64,000 bases of DNA from Streptomyces sp. WMMB 322 (GCF_900090145.1 NZ_FMHI01000001.1:496001-560000); one strand, 5' to 3'. Counted from the stretch's first letter, positions 17,225 through 26,403 are shown. Program-made: numbers and translations. Notes: generated by a model from the letters alone, not told the origin.

Positions 17225-17368
17225 CGATGGCTGGAAGCGCGGACCACATTCGCCTCCGTCGCAGTGGTGTCGGAATCGAGCTTCTCGGGGTGGCGAGGAC
17301 TCGGCGATTCCGTACTGACCACGAAAGCCGCAGCTCTGGCCGGGGGCGGGCGGCGACAAGGCCGCCCG

Positions 17369-17429
17369 CCCCTCAGCCGAGCCGGTCTGTCAGGCAGACC
17401 CCCTCAGCCGAGCCGGTCTGCTAGGCAGA
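17369..17429. repeat. 31-bp tandem repeat at the 3' end of an MFS gene
   Basis: Copies 17369-17398 and 17400-17429 differ only at tc/ct near the end. The second copy covers the last three codons and stop of the minus-strand MFS gene (ends 17421), so the gene's 3' terminus has been copied downstream. Confidence 0.85.
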
Positions 17430-18731
17430 TGTGGTCGCGGGCTCGGGCCGGGCCGTGGGCGCCGGTGCAGCCAGGCGCCCGGAGCGGTGCAGCCCGTACA
17501 GGGCCGCGGCGCAGGTAGCGCCGAGTGCGGTCAGCGCGATCCAGGGGATGGCGGAGACGCCGGCTGCGCGCGCCGCGTCCAGGGCGGCGCCGGTCAGCAG
17601 GTTCCCGAGCGTGATGCCGATGCCGCAGATGGTGTTGTAGAGCCCGTAGTGGGTGGCGACGAGCCGGTCGCCGGAGAGGCGGACGATGGTGTCCATCTCG
17701 AAGGGGAAGGCGATCATCGTGCCCAGGGCCAGCAGCAACGCAGCCAGCGACGGCGGGACCGCAGCAATCAGCCAGAGCCCCACGCCACCATCCGGCACGG
17801 GCACCGCAGTGGCCGCCAGGAGGGGGACGAATGCCACGCCCATGATCAGCAAGCCGCAGCCGAGTGCCTGCCCCGGTGCCATGCGTGCCTTGCACCAGGC
17901 GGTGAGCTTGGTCTGGCCGAGGATGGTGCTCAGCCCGGAGACGGCGAACATCACCGCCACCGCAGCGGTACCGAACGTCCCCTGGCCGCCCAGCCGCCGT
18001 ACTTCCAGCGGCAGGGCAAGGTAGACCTGGAACTGCATGACGTAGAAGCCGATCATGGCGGTGGAGAAGAGCAGGAACGACGGGTTCCGCACGATGCTGC
18101 GCCACTGGGCCAGGACACCCTCCCGCTTTCCGTCGCTGCTGTCCTTCGCGTCGTCGCCCCGGCGGGCCGGCAGGGCGCGGATCTGCACGATGCTCAGCAA
18201 CGTGAAGATCGCGGCGGAGACGAGGCAGGTGACGCGGAAGTCGATGCCGGTCAGCAGCATGCCCGCCATCGGGCCGAGCAGGATTCCCGCCTGGTAGTAG
18301 ATGTTGAACAGGGCGAAGGCTTCGATCCGCCGGTCTCCGGCGTCCGCGGCGAGATAGGCGCGGACGGCCGGATTGAACAGCGCCCCTGCCAGTCCTGTGG
18401 CTGCGGAGGCCGCCAGCAGAGCAGGCACGGTGTCGACCAGGCCCAGGGTGGCGAAGCCGAGAGTGCGCAGTACACAGCCTGCGACGATCAATGGCTTGTA
18501 GCCGAACCGGTCGGCGAGGGTACCGCCGACGAGGAACATGCCCTGCTGGCTGAAGTTCCGGATTCCCAGGACGAGTCCGACGAGCCAGCCGGCGAGGCCG
18601 AGCGTTCCCGACAGGTGCGAGGCCAGGTACGGCATCAGCATGTAGAAGCCGAAGTTGATGGTGAACTGGTTGACCATCAACAGCTGGGTGCTGCGCTCGT
18701 AGGAGCGGGTCTGTGTGATGACGCCCTTCAT
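17421..18731 (-). CDS. MFS transporter paired with a cysteine-synthase-fold enzyme
   Basis: 436 residues, about twelve transmembrane helices. The MFS loop 2-3 motif appears as [17 protein letters not shown]. Helices include [20 protein letters not shown] at the start and a second half from [18 protein letters not shown]. The ATG overlaps the stop of the upstream PLP-enzyme gene, so the two are translationally coupled. It could export the product of that enzyme or confer resistance to it. No substrate signature is visible. The tail [15 protein letters not shown] is low complexity and abuts a tandem duplication. Confidence 0.85.
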   Translation of the reverse strand: MKGVITQTRSYERSTQLLMVNQFTINFGFYMLMPYLASHLSGTLGLAGWLVGLVLGIRNFSQQGMFLVGGTLADRFGYKPLIVAGCVLRTLGFATLGLVDTVPALLAASAATGLAGALFNPAVRAYLAADAGDRRIEAFALFNIYYQAGILLGPMAGMLLTGIDFRVTCLVSAAIFTLLSIVQIRALPARRGDDAKDSSDGKREGVLAQWRSIVRNPSFLLFSTAMIGFYVMQFQVYLALPLEVRRLGGQGTFGTAAVAVMFAVSGLSTILGQTKLTAWCKARMAPGQALGCGLLIMGVAFVPLLAATAVPVPDGGVGLWLIAAVPPSLAALLLALGTMIAFPFEMDTIVRLSGDRLVATHYGLYNTICGIGITLGNLLTGAALDAARAAGVSAIPWIALTALGATCAAALYGLHRSGRLAAPAPTARPEPATTSA

Positions 18732-19906
18732 CGGTTCTCCTCCTGCTGGGGCGAGCGATCCGCTTCTGTCGGCTTCTGCGTTGTTGATTCAGGGGGCGGG
18801 CCGACCGGTTCGCAGGTCTCGGTGGTGGCGGTGAGGGCCAGGGGGTCGACGACGGTGGTGCACCGGGTCCAGCGGGTGACTTCCTTCTCGTCGGGGCGGC
18901 AGATCACCTCCGGTTCGAGGGCGGGTGGTGAGTCGAGCAGCCCGTGGGCGGCGCAGTAGTCGTCGTCGAACACTGTCTCCAGGTAGCGCTGCGGCCCGTC
19001 CGGGAAGATCGCCGCGATCCTGGTGTCGGCGGGCAGCGTACGGGCCAGCCAGCCGGCGACCTGGGCAACCGCACCGACGCTCCATCCGCCGGTGGCGTAG
19101 TGGGAGTTGGCCAGTTGACGGCACGTCCACACGGCTTCCGCCGGTGCCACCCAGTGCACTTCGCCGAATCGCTCGTACGCGATGTTGCCGGGGTAGATGC
19201 TGGAGCCCAGCCCGCGCATCAGCCGCGGCCGGGCGGCCTGACCGAAGATCGTCGATCCGATGGTGTCCACACCGACCAACTTCAGTTCCGGGTAGAGCTG
19301 TTGGAGGACTCGGGAGACGCCGGCGGAGTGACCGCCGGTACCCACGCTGCACACCAGGACGTCGATGTGGCCCAGCTCGGAGGCCATCTCCAGCGCGAGT
19401 GGCGTGTAGGCGGAGATGTTGTCCGGGTTGTTGTACTGGTCCGGGCACCACGACTCGGGGTGCCGGGTGCGCAGTTGGTCCACGCGGTCACGGCGGGCCT
19501 GCTGCCAGCCACCGGTCGGATGCGGCTCGCTGACGATGTCGACCTGGGCTCCGTAGGCGGTCAGCAGCCGCGTCATGGAGGATTCCAGGCCCGGGTCGGT
19601 GACCAGCGTGACGGGGTGTCCGTAGACCATGCCGGCGAGGGCGAGTCCCAAGCCGAGGGTGCCGCTGGTGGATTCGATGATCCTGGCACCGGGACGCAGA
19701 TCGCCGCGCGACCGGGCGCGCTCGACCATGTGCAGGGCGGGACGGTCCTTGATCCCTCCCGGGTTGAAGCCCTCCAGCTTCGCCCAGAACCCACGCCCCG
19801 CGGAGGCGAGCGGTTCGGAGACCTGGAGGACTGGGGTGTTGCCGACCAGCCCGGAGAGGGCAGAGCGGGCGGGGGGTGTGATGTCAGTGGTGGTCTGGGA
19901 TTGCAT
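18728..19906 (-). CDS. Cysteine-synthase-family PLP enzyme (fold type II)
   Basis: 392 residues. [28 protein letters not shown] (PLP lysine in the GGIKDR box), [15 protein letters not shown] (substrate loop; STSGTLG where O-acetylserine sulfhydrylases have TSGNTG), [14 protein letters not shown] (phosphate-binding glycine loop) and [13 protein letters not shown] are all seen. The last ~70 residues, from CAAHGLLD on, form an extension with several Cys/Thr. The family includes cysteine synthase, cystathionine beta-synthase and SbnA-type diaminopropionate enzymes. The altered substrate loop and the coupled MFS gene argue against housekeeping cysteine synthesis. The ATG at 19906 is chosen; one at 19933 is in frame. 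Confidence 0.82.
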   Translation of the reverse strand: MQSQTTTDITPPARSALSGLVGNTPVLQVSEPLASAGRGFWAKLEGFNPGGIKDRPALHMVERARSRGDLRPGARIIESTSGTLGLGLALAGMVYGHPVTLVTDPGLESSMTRLLTAYGAQVDIVSEPHPTGGWQQARRDRVDQLRTRHPESWCPDQYNNPDNISAYTPLALEMASELGHIDVLVCSVGTGGHSAGVSRVLQQLYPELKLVGVDTIGSTIFGQAARPRLMRGLGSSIYPGNIAYERFGEVHWVAPAEAVWTCRQLANSHYATGGWSVGAVAQVAGWLARTLPADTRIAAIFPDGPQRYLETVFDDDYCAAHGLLDSPPALEPEVICRPDEKEVTRWTRCTTVVDPLALTATTETCEPVGPPPESTTQKPTEADRSPQQEENR

Positions 19907-20034
19907 GTTCCGCTCTCGTTCGATGATGGGCATCTGGTGCTCATCTCGCGTGCCGGCCGTTGAAGCTTGGCCTGATGGCTCTGCTCCGGCGACGGCATGC
20001 GGCAGCCGCCTTGTGCGGCTGCGCGGAACTCGGC

Positions 20035-20460
20035 CTATATGCGCCATCGGCACACGGTGGTGATTCTGGAACGGCCGGACTGAGCTCGGATGGGGCTGCC
20101 GACGGGTGGTCGGGCAGTGCGCTTCGCGAGTGCCACGGTCCGCGCCGCAAGCGCGGGCGTGAGGTTCAGCGTCGGCGGGCCCGGCTGGGCTTGGCTTGTG
20201 CTCTCGTCTGCGCCCTCGTGTCCGAGCATCGAGCAGGATGCGTCGACCGTTGACGGCGAATCCGAAGCGACTGCCTCGTCGGTCATGCCTGCTGACTCGG
20301 CGGAGGCCGCATGGACGGGGTGGTGGGAGTGCTCCGGACCGTGGAGTAAGACTCCGCAGTCGAAGGTGACAAGAAAGAGAGCGCTCAGGAGAAGAGCGTG
20401 AAGGCGACGACGCAGGACCCGAGCAGGACGGGCGGGGCGAGCGTCGGAGTGGAACGGCAC
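20035..20460 (-). CDS. Small secreted/membrane-anchored His/Cys protein (DUF6153-like)
   Basis: 141 residues from GTG at 20460, chosen because ggag precedes it by 5 bases. A basic stretch RVLRRRLH leads into one hydrophobic helix ([20 protein letters not shown]), followed by a His cluster [10 protein letters not shown], a Ser/Asp-rich stretch and [10 protein letters not shown]. The layout matches the short Streptomyces proteins grouped as DUF6153, often found beside copper or other metal genes. A second protein of the same design lies just upstream on the same strand. The assignment rests on architecture, so it is tentative; a metal-binding role is inference. Confidence 0.5.
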   Translation of the reverse strand: MPFHSDARPARPARVLRRRLHALLLSALFLVTFDCGVLLHGPEHSHHPVHAASAESAGMTDEAVASDSPSTVDASCSMLGHEGADESTSQAQPGPPTLNLTPALAARTVALAKRTARPPVGSPIRAQSGRSRITTVCRWRI

Positions 20461-20664
20461 AGTGCCTCCGCAGCGCGGCCGAACTCCCTGCCCGGAGGCG
20501 GAAGTCGACGGGATACATGGCCAAGGACCGGGGAGCCGCGTTGGCGGCGTGCATCGGGCCGGCGGCTGCCGACCGGAAGTGCCGTGCACCGGTATGTACG
20601 ACGGCACGGTCGATGCAGCCGTCCAGGCCTCAATGGCCGGACGCCCCGCGCGAACTGCGGGAAT

Positions 20665-21123
20665 CTAGATCTGCCGGACCGCTGACTCCGTGGCCTCTCT
20701 CAACCACGGGGGATCTGATGCGTCCCGGCTTCGGACAGGCGCATCCAAGGAATGGGTGGAGTGGGTTGCTCCACCCGTCCACGGGGAGGCGCAGGGGGCG
20801 TGCACCCCTGAGCCCTTCTGCGGCTGACCGGGCACGCAACTTTCCACGGGATGCGAGGCATCGTGTTCGTGCTGTCCGGTGACCTTTTCGTGCGTCGTAC
20901 GGGTGTCCCGCACGACCCTTTCTGTCTCCCCGTCAGCTTGCGGAGCGACGGATGCGGCGGCCGCCATGGTGGTCGGCGGGGTGAGATGCCGGGCGACGCC
21001 CTCCGGGCTGACCCCGTGCGCGTACACGAGGCCGAACAGCAGCATGGCCACCAGCAACAAGTGCCGTGACTCCGACGAAGAACGGAGCCGCGGCACACCG
21101 GAAAGCGACCGGGCCGTGACCAT
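20665..21123 (-). CDS. Small secreted/membrane-anchored His/Cys protein, second copy (DUF6153-like)
   Basis: 152 residues from ATG at 21123 (GTG at 21120 is possible). One hydrophobic segment, HLLLVAMLLFGLVYAHGV, is followed by a mature part with EKVTGQHEHDASHPVESCVPG and further Cys and His residues. Length, single N-terminal helix and metal-ligand-rich tail parallel the 20035-20460 product, though overall sequence similarity is low. It is divergent from the ArsR/CDF pair across a 305-bp gap, consistent with shared metal control. Function unknown. Confidence 0.5.
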   Translation of the reverse strand: MVTARSLSGVPRLRSSSESRHLLLVAMLLFGLVYAHGVSPEGVARHLTPPTTMAAAASVAPQADGETERVVRDTRTTHEKVTGQHEHDASHPVESCVPGQPQKGSGVHAPCASPWTGGATHSTHSLDAPVRSRDASDPPWLREATESAVRQI

Positions 21124-21428
21124 GCCGTGATCATAGCGTGTTGCCCACACTGCGGAGGAATCACGCCGAACACCCGTGCTGGCGGCCACCGTTGGGGGTT
21201 TTGGCACTTGTCTCTCCGCCTTCATTGGCGCTCTCCGTCTCCGCAGCGTCGTGCCCGTGCCGGCCTTGTTGCGGAGTAGTCGGTCGGGATGCGAGACGAG
21301 TTCCGGTCCCGCTGGGACTGCGCTCGCGCGCCCAAGGGTCCCTGAACGGCAATTGCTGCGCGGCCGTCGGGCGGATGGTGGATAGTTCAGAGTTTCCTGA
21401 ATTCATCAATCCATGTATCGTCACGTCC
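21124..21428. promoter_or_regulatory. Divergent promoter region with candidate ArsR operator
   Basis: A 305-bp gap between divergently read genes. Near the regulator start, 21398-21405 is the palindrome tgaattca in an A/T-rich patch (agtttcctgaattcatcaat) that stands out in this GC-rich DNA and is a plausible ArsR-family operator. Nothing else is recognised. Confidence 0.35.
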
Positions 21429-21764
21429 ATGCTGACACTCGCTGCCGACGTCGAGGTGCTGGCGCGGTTCGGTCGCGCCCTGGCCGATCCGATCCGCTGC
21501 CGGCTCCTGATCGCCCTCCGCCAGGCCCCGGCTCATCCGTCCGATCTGGCCGAGACGTTGGGAATCTCCCGGACGAGGCTGTCGAACCACCTGGCATGCC
21601 TGCGCGACTGCGGCCTGGTCGTGGCCGTGCCGGTGGGCCGGCGCACCCGGTACGAACTCGCCGACCCACGCCTTGGTCATGCGCTCGATGATCTGCGCTC
21701 CGCTGTGGTGGCCGTCGCCGCGGACCGCACGTGCACCGAGGCGGAGGAGAAGGGCTGCTGCTGA
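21429..21764 (+). CDS. ArsR/SmtB-family metal-responsive repressor
   Basis: 111 residues with a winged-helix core: EVLARFGRALADPIRCRLLI, QAPAHPSDLAETLGISRTRL (recognition helix), SNHLACLRDCGLVVAVPVGR, and RTRYELADPRLGHALDDL. Cysteines at LACLRDC and the C-terminal TCTEAEEKGCC are likely metal ligands, as in CmtR/NmtR-type sensors. The ATG at 21429 gives the usual family length; an earlier in-frame ATG at 21375 is less likely. The stop overlaps the efflux-gene start (TGATG), so it is cotranscribed with the transporter it probably controls. Confidence 0.88.
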   Translation: MLTLAADVEVLARFGRALADPIRCRLLIALRQAPAHPSDLAETLGISRTRLSNHLACLRDCGLVVAVPVGRRTRYELADPRLGHALDDLRSAVVAVAADRTCTEAEEKGCC

Positions 21765-22498
21765 TGACGGTCGTCTCCCTGGGCCCATCGCCTGGCCGGC
21801 GGGAAACCCTGGCCCGCCGTATCCGGCTCCTGGTCGCAGCGACCATCACCTACAACGTCATCGAGGCCGTCGCGGCGCTCACGACCGGCATGCTGGCCTC
21901 GTCCACCGCACTGATCGGTTTCGGTCTGGACTCCGTCATCGAAGTCTCTTCGGCCACGGCGGTGGCATGGCAGTTCTCGGCCCGTGACCGCGCCGTCCGC
22001 GACGCCCGGGAGCGCACCACACTACGGATCATCGCCGTCTCCTTCTGCGCGCTCGCCGCCTACGTCACCATCGACTCGGTACGGGCCCTGACCGGTACCA
22101 CTGAGGCGGACTCCTCGCCGCCCGGCATCGTGCTGGCCGCACTGTCGTTGGCGATCATGCCGTTTCTCTCCGCCGCCCAGCGGCGGGCAGGGCGCGAGCT
22201 GGGCTCGGCCTCGGCGGTGGCCGATTCCAGACAGACGCTGCTGTGCACCTACCTCTCCGCCGTGCTCCTGGCCGGGTTGGTACTGAACGCCACGCTCGGC
22301 TGGAGTTGGGCCGACCCGGTCGCCGCCCTGGTCATCGCCGGCATCGCCGTCAAGGAGGGCCGAGACGCGTGGCAGGGCCGAGGCTGCTGCGCAGCACCAG
22401 CCGCCGTGACGGCCGGGCAGCCGGCCGAAGCCGCATCAGATGCGTGCGGCTGCCGCCCCGGCTGTTCCTGCTGCACCACAGGTGAGACTCCACGATGA
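21764..22498 (+). CDS. Cation diffusion facilitator with Cys-rich tail
   Basis: 244 residues, five to six membrane helices. TYNVIEAVAALTTGMLASST and IGFGLDSVIEVSSA give the helix-2 D-x-x-x-E metal site; VADSRQTLLCTYLSAVLLAG and SWADPVAALVIAGIAVKEG give the second site. After the last helix a short tail contains GRGCCAAPA and ACGCRPGCSCCTTG: eight cysteines in about 45 residues. That is unusual for CDF proteins, whose C-terminal domain normally carries His/Asp. It probably exports a soft metal sensed by the upstream ArsR protein. The metal is not determinable here. Confidence 0.87.
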   Translation: MTVVSLGPSPGRRETLARRIRLLVAATITYNVIEAVAALTTGMLASSTALIGFGLDSVIEVSSATAVAWQFSARDRAVRDARERTTLRIIAVSFCALAAYVTIDSVRALTGTTEADSSPPGIVLAALSLAIMPFLSAAQRRAGRELGSASAVADSRQTLLCTYLSAVLLAGLVLNATLGWSWADPVAALVIAGIAVKEGRDAWQGRGCCAAPAAVTAGQPAEAASDACGCRPGCSCCTTGETPR

Positions 22499-22697
22499 CC
22501 GGCTGGGCTCGGCTTGCACTTGCCCTGTAGGCGGCATGGGCGCTGACGGCCTTCGGCGTACGTGCGGTGACGCAGCATCGCCGCACCGGGACAGCGGCTT
22601 CCGCGGCATCTCCGGCCGGCCCGGCTCGGCGCCCTGGTGGGGCCGGAGTCCTCTTCGTCGTCGCGCTGATCGGTGGGGCCGCCGCCCCGGTCGATGA
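22495..22697 (+). pseudogene. Degenerate isoprenylcysteine methyltransferase (ICMT)-family pseudogene
   Basis: The start ATG at 22495 overlaps the transporter stop (ATGA). The frame reads MTGWARLALAL, meets TAG at 22528 where family members have Tyr, then continues AAWALTAFGVRAV and HRRTG. The next family block, DSGFRGISGRPGSAPWW, lies in another frame, consistent with loss of one base in a G run. AGVLFVVALIGGAAAPV returns to the first frame after a second shift. Homology then stops, so the C-terminal catalytic part is gone. One nonsense change, two frameshifts and a 3' loss show a dead gene that was once coupled to the metal transporter. Confidence 0.65.
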
Positions 22698-22921
22698 GGC
22701 CCTCCACCACAGCAGCCGCAGACGGCGGCAGGGGACTTGCCGACAGGGCTCAGGCACACCCGTATCCTCGTTCTCTCCTCCCGTCTCCTGATACAGCACA
22801 GTCGCCGGACGTCGAGGAGACCTTGTCGGATCAGGACTAAGCCGCCAACTCAGGCTGCACGTACACGAATAATGACCCAGGTGTCCACCGCGCTTCGATG
22901 GCCTGAATGGGGAGGGTTCCG

Positions 22922-23560
22922 ATGCGTTCCATCAAGCCGTCCGGACGAGTGGCCGGCACTGCGCTGGTCCTTCTCGGTTTCGTCGCGACGCTTGTTTCGC
23001 TGCTGGTTCCCGTCTACTTCTTCGACGGGAACCGCACCATCGCGCTCTCCAGGGCCGGATGGCAGGACGACGGCAAGGGAACCTGGAAGACCAAGTACGG
23101 GCCGCTCACCGCTCTCGACCGCGACTTCCTGCGGAGTGTGCGGTCTGCCGGGCTGTGGAAGGTGCCCGCAGGGCGCGCCGCACGGGAACGAGGCACCCAG
23201 AAGACGGTGCGGGCCGTCGGTGACCGTGTGGTGGAGGCATGCTCCGATCTGGACAAGCGGGCCATCGAGGCCGGCCGCACGTTGAAGGTGACGTTGCCGA
23301 ACCAGCCGACGGACGCCCAGCGGCAGTACATGAGCGAGATCGAGAAGGCCAAGGGCAAGAAGTTCGACGAGGTCTTCGTCAACCGGGTCCGGAAGCACGA
23401 CGGCCAGATGTTCGGCCTCGTGGGACTTGTGCGTGACCAGACCCGCAACTCGATGGTGCGGTCGTTGGCCACCAAGGCCAACTCCGTTGTCCTGGATCAC
23501 ATTGCCGTTCTGGAAGGCACCGGGCTGGTGGACAGCGACGCAATCAGCCAGGGCGAATGA
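22922..23560 (+). CDS. DUF4142-domain protein, membrane-anchored
   Basis: 212 residues. An N-terminal hydrophobic segment (GTALVLLGFVATLVSLLVPVY) forms a signal anchor. The domain begins at LTALDRDFLRSVRSAGLWKV and runs through RAVGDRVVEACSDLDKRAIE and RVRKHDGQMFGLVGLVRDQT to near the end, the DUF4142 four-helix, ferritin-like arrangement. The first in-frame start is 22907, but ATG 22922 follows ggagg at a proper distance. Function unknown; such proteins are extracytoplasmic. It stands alone and ends at a strong terminator. Confidence 0.82.
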   Translation: MRSIKPSGRVAGTALVLLGFVATLVSLLVPVYFFDGNRTIALSRAGWQDDGKGTWKTKYGPLTALDRDFLRSVRSAGLWKVPAGRAARERGTQKTVRAVGDRVVEACSDLDKRAIEAGRTLKVTLPNQPTDAQRQYMSEIEKAKGKKFDEVFVNRVRKHDGQMFGLVGLVRDQTRNSMVRSLATKANSVVLDHIAVLEGTGLVDSDAISQGE

Positions 23561-23580
23561 GGCGACGCCGAACCGTCGCC

Positions 23581-23608
23581 CTTGCCTCTTGCCTCTTGCC
23601 TCTTGCCT
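23581..23608. repeat. 7-bp tandem repeat, four perfect copies
   Basis: cttgcct repeated four times, 20 bp beyond the DUF4142 stop and just before the terminator hairpin. Confidence 0.92.
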
Positions 23609-23613
23609 GTGCC

Positions 23614-23661
23614 CACACCTGCCGGGACCGGTGTTCTCCGCCGCCGGTCCCGGCAGGTGTG
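23614..23661. terminator. Strong bidirectional terminator hairpin
   Basis: Arms 23614-23631 and 23644-23661 are 18 bp and perfectly complementary with a 12-base loop, followed by cacccttttcc. It separates two convergent genes, DUF4142 (plus) and DUF1876 (minus). Confidence 0.9.
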
Positions 23662-23732
23662 CACCCTTTTCCCGTCTTTCCCGTCTTTCCCGGCTGCGGG
23701 CTCGCGGGCTCACGGCGCCGCGGCCGACGACG

Positions 23733-24032
23733 TCACAGGCTCATGTCGGGCCATCCGAAGGCCGCACGGGCCTTGGGCGGAAGCGGGCCCGCGCCGACGC
23801 CCTGGAGGTCGCGGTCGGCCGCGCGCATCATCTGGCGGCCGAGTTCGGCCATGGCGCGGCTTGCGGCGAGTTCGTCGCCGATCTCCGGGATGTCCACGTC
23901 CTCGGGGTTGCAGCGGGCGACGCCTCTGCCGGTGAGCGTGGTCTCGCCCGTGTCGAGGACGGCGCGTGCGGTGGTGTTGCCCTCGTCCTCGTAGAGGAAG
24001 ATGCGTACGTTCCATTCTCGTGTGTTCGGCAT
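23733..24032 (-). CDS. DUF1876-domain protein
   Basis: 99 residues spanning the whole DUF1876 fold, a small double-stranded-RNA-binding-like alpha/beta domain: REWNVRIFLYEDEGNTTARA, LTGRGVARCNPEDVDIPEIG, DELAASRAMAELGRQMMRAA. The last ~20 residues are an unstructured tail. Such genes are typical of actinobacterial dormancy/stress regulons (Rv1738-like), which fits the neighbours up to 35 kb. It is preceded by a clear ggaggtcacc ribosome site. Confidence 0.85.
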   Translation of the reverse strand: MPNTREWNVRIFLYEDEGNTTARAVLDTGETTLTGRGVARCNPEDVDIPEIGDELAASRAMAELGRQMMRAADRDLQGVGAGPLPPKARAAFGWPDMSL

Positions 24033-24078
24033 GGTGACCTCCTGGCTGATTCCTGACTGCGGGCTCCGGCCCGCGGGT

Positions 24079-25419
24079 TCACACCCGTTCCGGGGTGAGG
24101 ATTTCGCTTTCGATGCGGCGGCGGACCTGCTCCGTCAGCGCCTTCAACTGGTCGGAGAATTCGGGGTGGCGGGGCACCGGCCCGGTGATCCGCCGTGCCT
24201 CGGGCGGCAGTTGGGCGACCTCGGCGGCGAAGCGATCCTGTGCCTCGCGCAGCGGCGGGGCCTCGGTGACGCGGTGTCCGTTCCGCATCACCGGACGCAT
24301 CAGCGGCCGTACGCCGGACGGGGGCTGCTCCTCCCGGAGGGCGACGACGTCCGAGTCGCGGCTGCGGAAGATCTGCTTCTGGCCAGGGGCGGTGACCTTC
24401 GCGGAGGAGAGCTTCATGACGGGCCGGCCGTCGTAGGCGACCATCTTGTACGCGGAGTCCAGGTACGGCGCGTCCGCGGAGACGCCGACGCGGGTCCCGA
24501 CGGCGTAGACGTCGATGGGTGCGCCTTCCCGTACGAGCCGGTCCACGCGGTATTCGTCGAGCCCGCCGCTCGCGACGATCAGTACGTCCTTCAGTCCCGC
24601 TGAGTCCAGGATCCGGCGTGCCCGCACCGCCTGGTCGCCGAGGTTGCCGCTGTCCAGCCGGATCGCCGAACCGGCGCCCAGCCCGCGGGACTTGATCACG
24701 CGTGCGGCGGTGCGCGTGCCGCCGTCGGTGTCGTAGGTGTCGACGAGGAACGTCAGGGGCCGGCCGGCGTGGGCGCGCGCGAAGGCGTGGAAGGCGCTCT
24801 CCTCGGAGCGGAACGCCTCGATGTAGGAGTGGGCCATGGTGCCGATCGCGTGCAGCCCGAGCGTGGCGGCCGCGTCCACGTTGCTCGTGCCGGAGAAGCC
24901 GACGAGGGCGCCCAGACGTGCGGCGGCGTTGCCGGCTTCGAGCCCGTGGGTCCTGCGCATCGAGAAGTCCATGACGGGACGGCCTCCGGCGGCGAGCACG
25001 CACCTCGAAGCCTTGGACGCGACGGCCGTCTGGTGGCTGAGCAGGTTGAGCAGGTATGTCTCGACGAGCTGGGCGACCGGGAGCGGCGCGGTGACCTCCA
25101 GCAGCGGCTCGTTCGCGAAGACGACGGTTCCCTCGGGGACGGCGCGGACCTCGCCGTCGAAGGACATGCCGAGCAGCGGTACCAGTTCGCGGGCGGGGCA
25201 GCCGAGCGCTTCGGCGAAGGCGTCGAGGTCGTCGGGCCCGATGCGGAAGTCCGCGAGGTAGTCGAGAGCGGGTTCGAGCCCGGCGGCGACCAGGAAGCCG
25301 CGCTCCGGCGGCAGGTCACGTACGAAGAGGCTGAAGGTCGCGGGCGCCGTCATCCCGTCGTGGACGTAGGCCATGGCCATCGTCAGCTCGTACAGGTCCG
25401 TCTTCCTCGCCTCGGACAT
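24079..25419 (-). CDS. pncB: Nicotinate phosphoribosyltransferase
   Basis: 446 residues. The first committed step of the Preiss-Handler NAD salvage route: nicotinate + PRPP + ATP to nicotinate mononucleotide. Family signatures: KTDLYELTMAMAYVHDGM at the N terminus, RTHGLEAGNAAARLGALVGF, SGTSNVDAAATLGLHAIGTM, AIRLDSGNLGDQAVRARRIL (PRPP/substrate region), and GTRVGVSADAPYLDSAYKM. It starts cleanly after aggaggtg. A NAPRTase inside a dormancy-type island is known from other actinobacteria and suggests NAD maintenance under low oxygen. It lies between DUF1876 and a universal stress protein, all on the minus strand. Confidence 0.94.
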   Translation of the reverse strand: MSEARKTDLYELTMAMAYVHDGMTAPATFSLFVRDLPPERGFLVAAGLEPALDYLADFRIGPDDLDAFAEALGCPARELVPLLGMSFDGEVRAVPEGTVVFANEPLLEVTAPLPVAQLVETYLLNLLSHQTAVASKASRCVLAAGGRPVMDFSMRRTHGLEAGNAAARLGALVGFSGTSNVDAAATLGLHAIGTMAHSYIEAFRSEESAFHAFARAHAGRPLTFLVDTYDTDGGTRTAARVIKSRGLGAGSAIRLDSGNLGDQAVRARRILDSAGLKDVLIVASGGLDEYRVDRLVREGAPIDVYAVGTRVGVSADAPYLDSAYKMVAYDGRPVMKLSSAKVTAPGQKQIFRSRDSDVVALREEQPPSGVRPLMRPVMRNGHRVTEAPPLREAQDRFAAEVAQLPPEARRITGPVPRHPEFSDQLKALTEQVRRRIESEILTPERV

Positions 25420-25473
25420 CTGTTGGACACCTCCTGGAAGCGGTCCGTCCGGCGGGGGCCGGACGGACCCGTC

Positions 25474-26403
25474 TCAGTCGTGGGGCACCACCGCGACAGG
25501 GGTGCGTGCGTGATGCATGACGGCGTGGGTGACCGTCCCCACGTGCGTTCCGAGCCGGGAGCGGCGGTTTCGCCGGCCGACGACGAGCATGGACGCCTGC
25601 GCCGCCGCCTCCACCAGCAGCCGCGCCGGCTGCCCGATGACCGCCTCGGCCTGCACTTTGACGTCGGGATGCGCGTCCTGCCAGGGGTGCAGTGCGGCGA
25701 TGAGTGCCTGGTTCTGGGCGGCGAGCAGTTCGTTGGTCATCGCGGGCGGTACGGGCAGGGGCCGCATGCCGTACGTCGGGGGGAGGTCCCAGGCGTGCAG
25801 GACGCGCAGCTGCGCCGAGTGCCTTGCCGCGGTGTCGAATGCGAAGGCGATGAGGTCGTCGGCCGGGCGGCCCAGGTCGAGTCCGAGAACGATGTCTCCG
25901 CCCGGGGTCTCGGACGCCGGGTGGTGCTCCGGTTCGAGGAGGCCCGCTTCCACGTGGTGCTCGTCCCGTTCCCGGGTGCTGCCCTGGGGGCGGCTGCGGA
26001 CGAGGACGAGGGGGCACACCGTGTGCGCGGCGACGGGCAGCGCCGTCGAACCGACGATGTAGCCGAGGATGCTGCCGAGGCCGCGGGACCCCAGCACGAG
26101 CAGGTCGGTCTCGGCGGAGGCGTCGGAGAGGACGTGTGCGGGGCGCCCGGCGAGCATGTCGACGGTGACGGCCAGGTCGGGCATCCGGCTGTTGAGGTCG
26201 TCGAGCGCTTCGCTCGTGATCGACTGTGCCCATTCACGTTCGATGTCGTCGTCGGTCAGGGGTGAGTAGGGATACGCGCCGGTCTCACGGACCTGGACGA
26301 TGTTCATCGTGACGCCGCGTGCCAGTGACTCTCGCGCCGCCCAGTCGACGGCGGCCAGGCTCTCCCGCGTGCCGTCCAGACCCACCGTGACGGACTGGAA
26401 CAT
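25474..26403 (-). CDS. Tandem-domain universal stress protein
   Basis: 309 residues, two UspA domains. Domain 1 (residues ~1-140) starts MFQSVTVGLDGTRESLAAV and has the ATP-binding loop GSRGLGSILGYIVGSTA. Domain 2 (~160-300) starts DIVLGLDLGRPADDLIAFAF and ends GRRNRRSRLGTHVGTVTHAV. Both loops are near the G-2x-G-9x-G(S/T) pattern of ATP-binding Usps. The start at 26403 follows gggaggga; the longer frame to 26451 has no ribosome site. Two-domain Usps of this kind are classic DosR-regulon members in mycobacteria. Confidence 0.92.
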   Translation of the reverse strand: MFQSVTVGLDGTRESLAAVDWAARESLARGVTMNIVQVRETGAYPYSPLTDDDIEREWAQSITSEALDDLNSRMPDLAVTVDMLAGRPAHVLSDASAETDLLVLGSRGLGSILGYIVGSTALPVAAHTVCPLVLVRSRPQGSTRERDEHHVEAGLLEPEHHPASETPGGDIVLGLDLGRPADDLIAFAFDTAARHSAQLRVLHAWDLPPTYGMRPLPVPPAMTNELLAAQNQALIAALHPWQDAHPDVKVQAEAVIGQPARLLVEAAAQASMLVVGRRNRRSRLGTHVGTVTHAVMHHARTPVAVVPHD

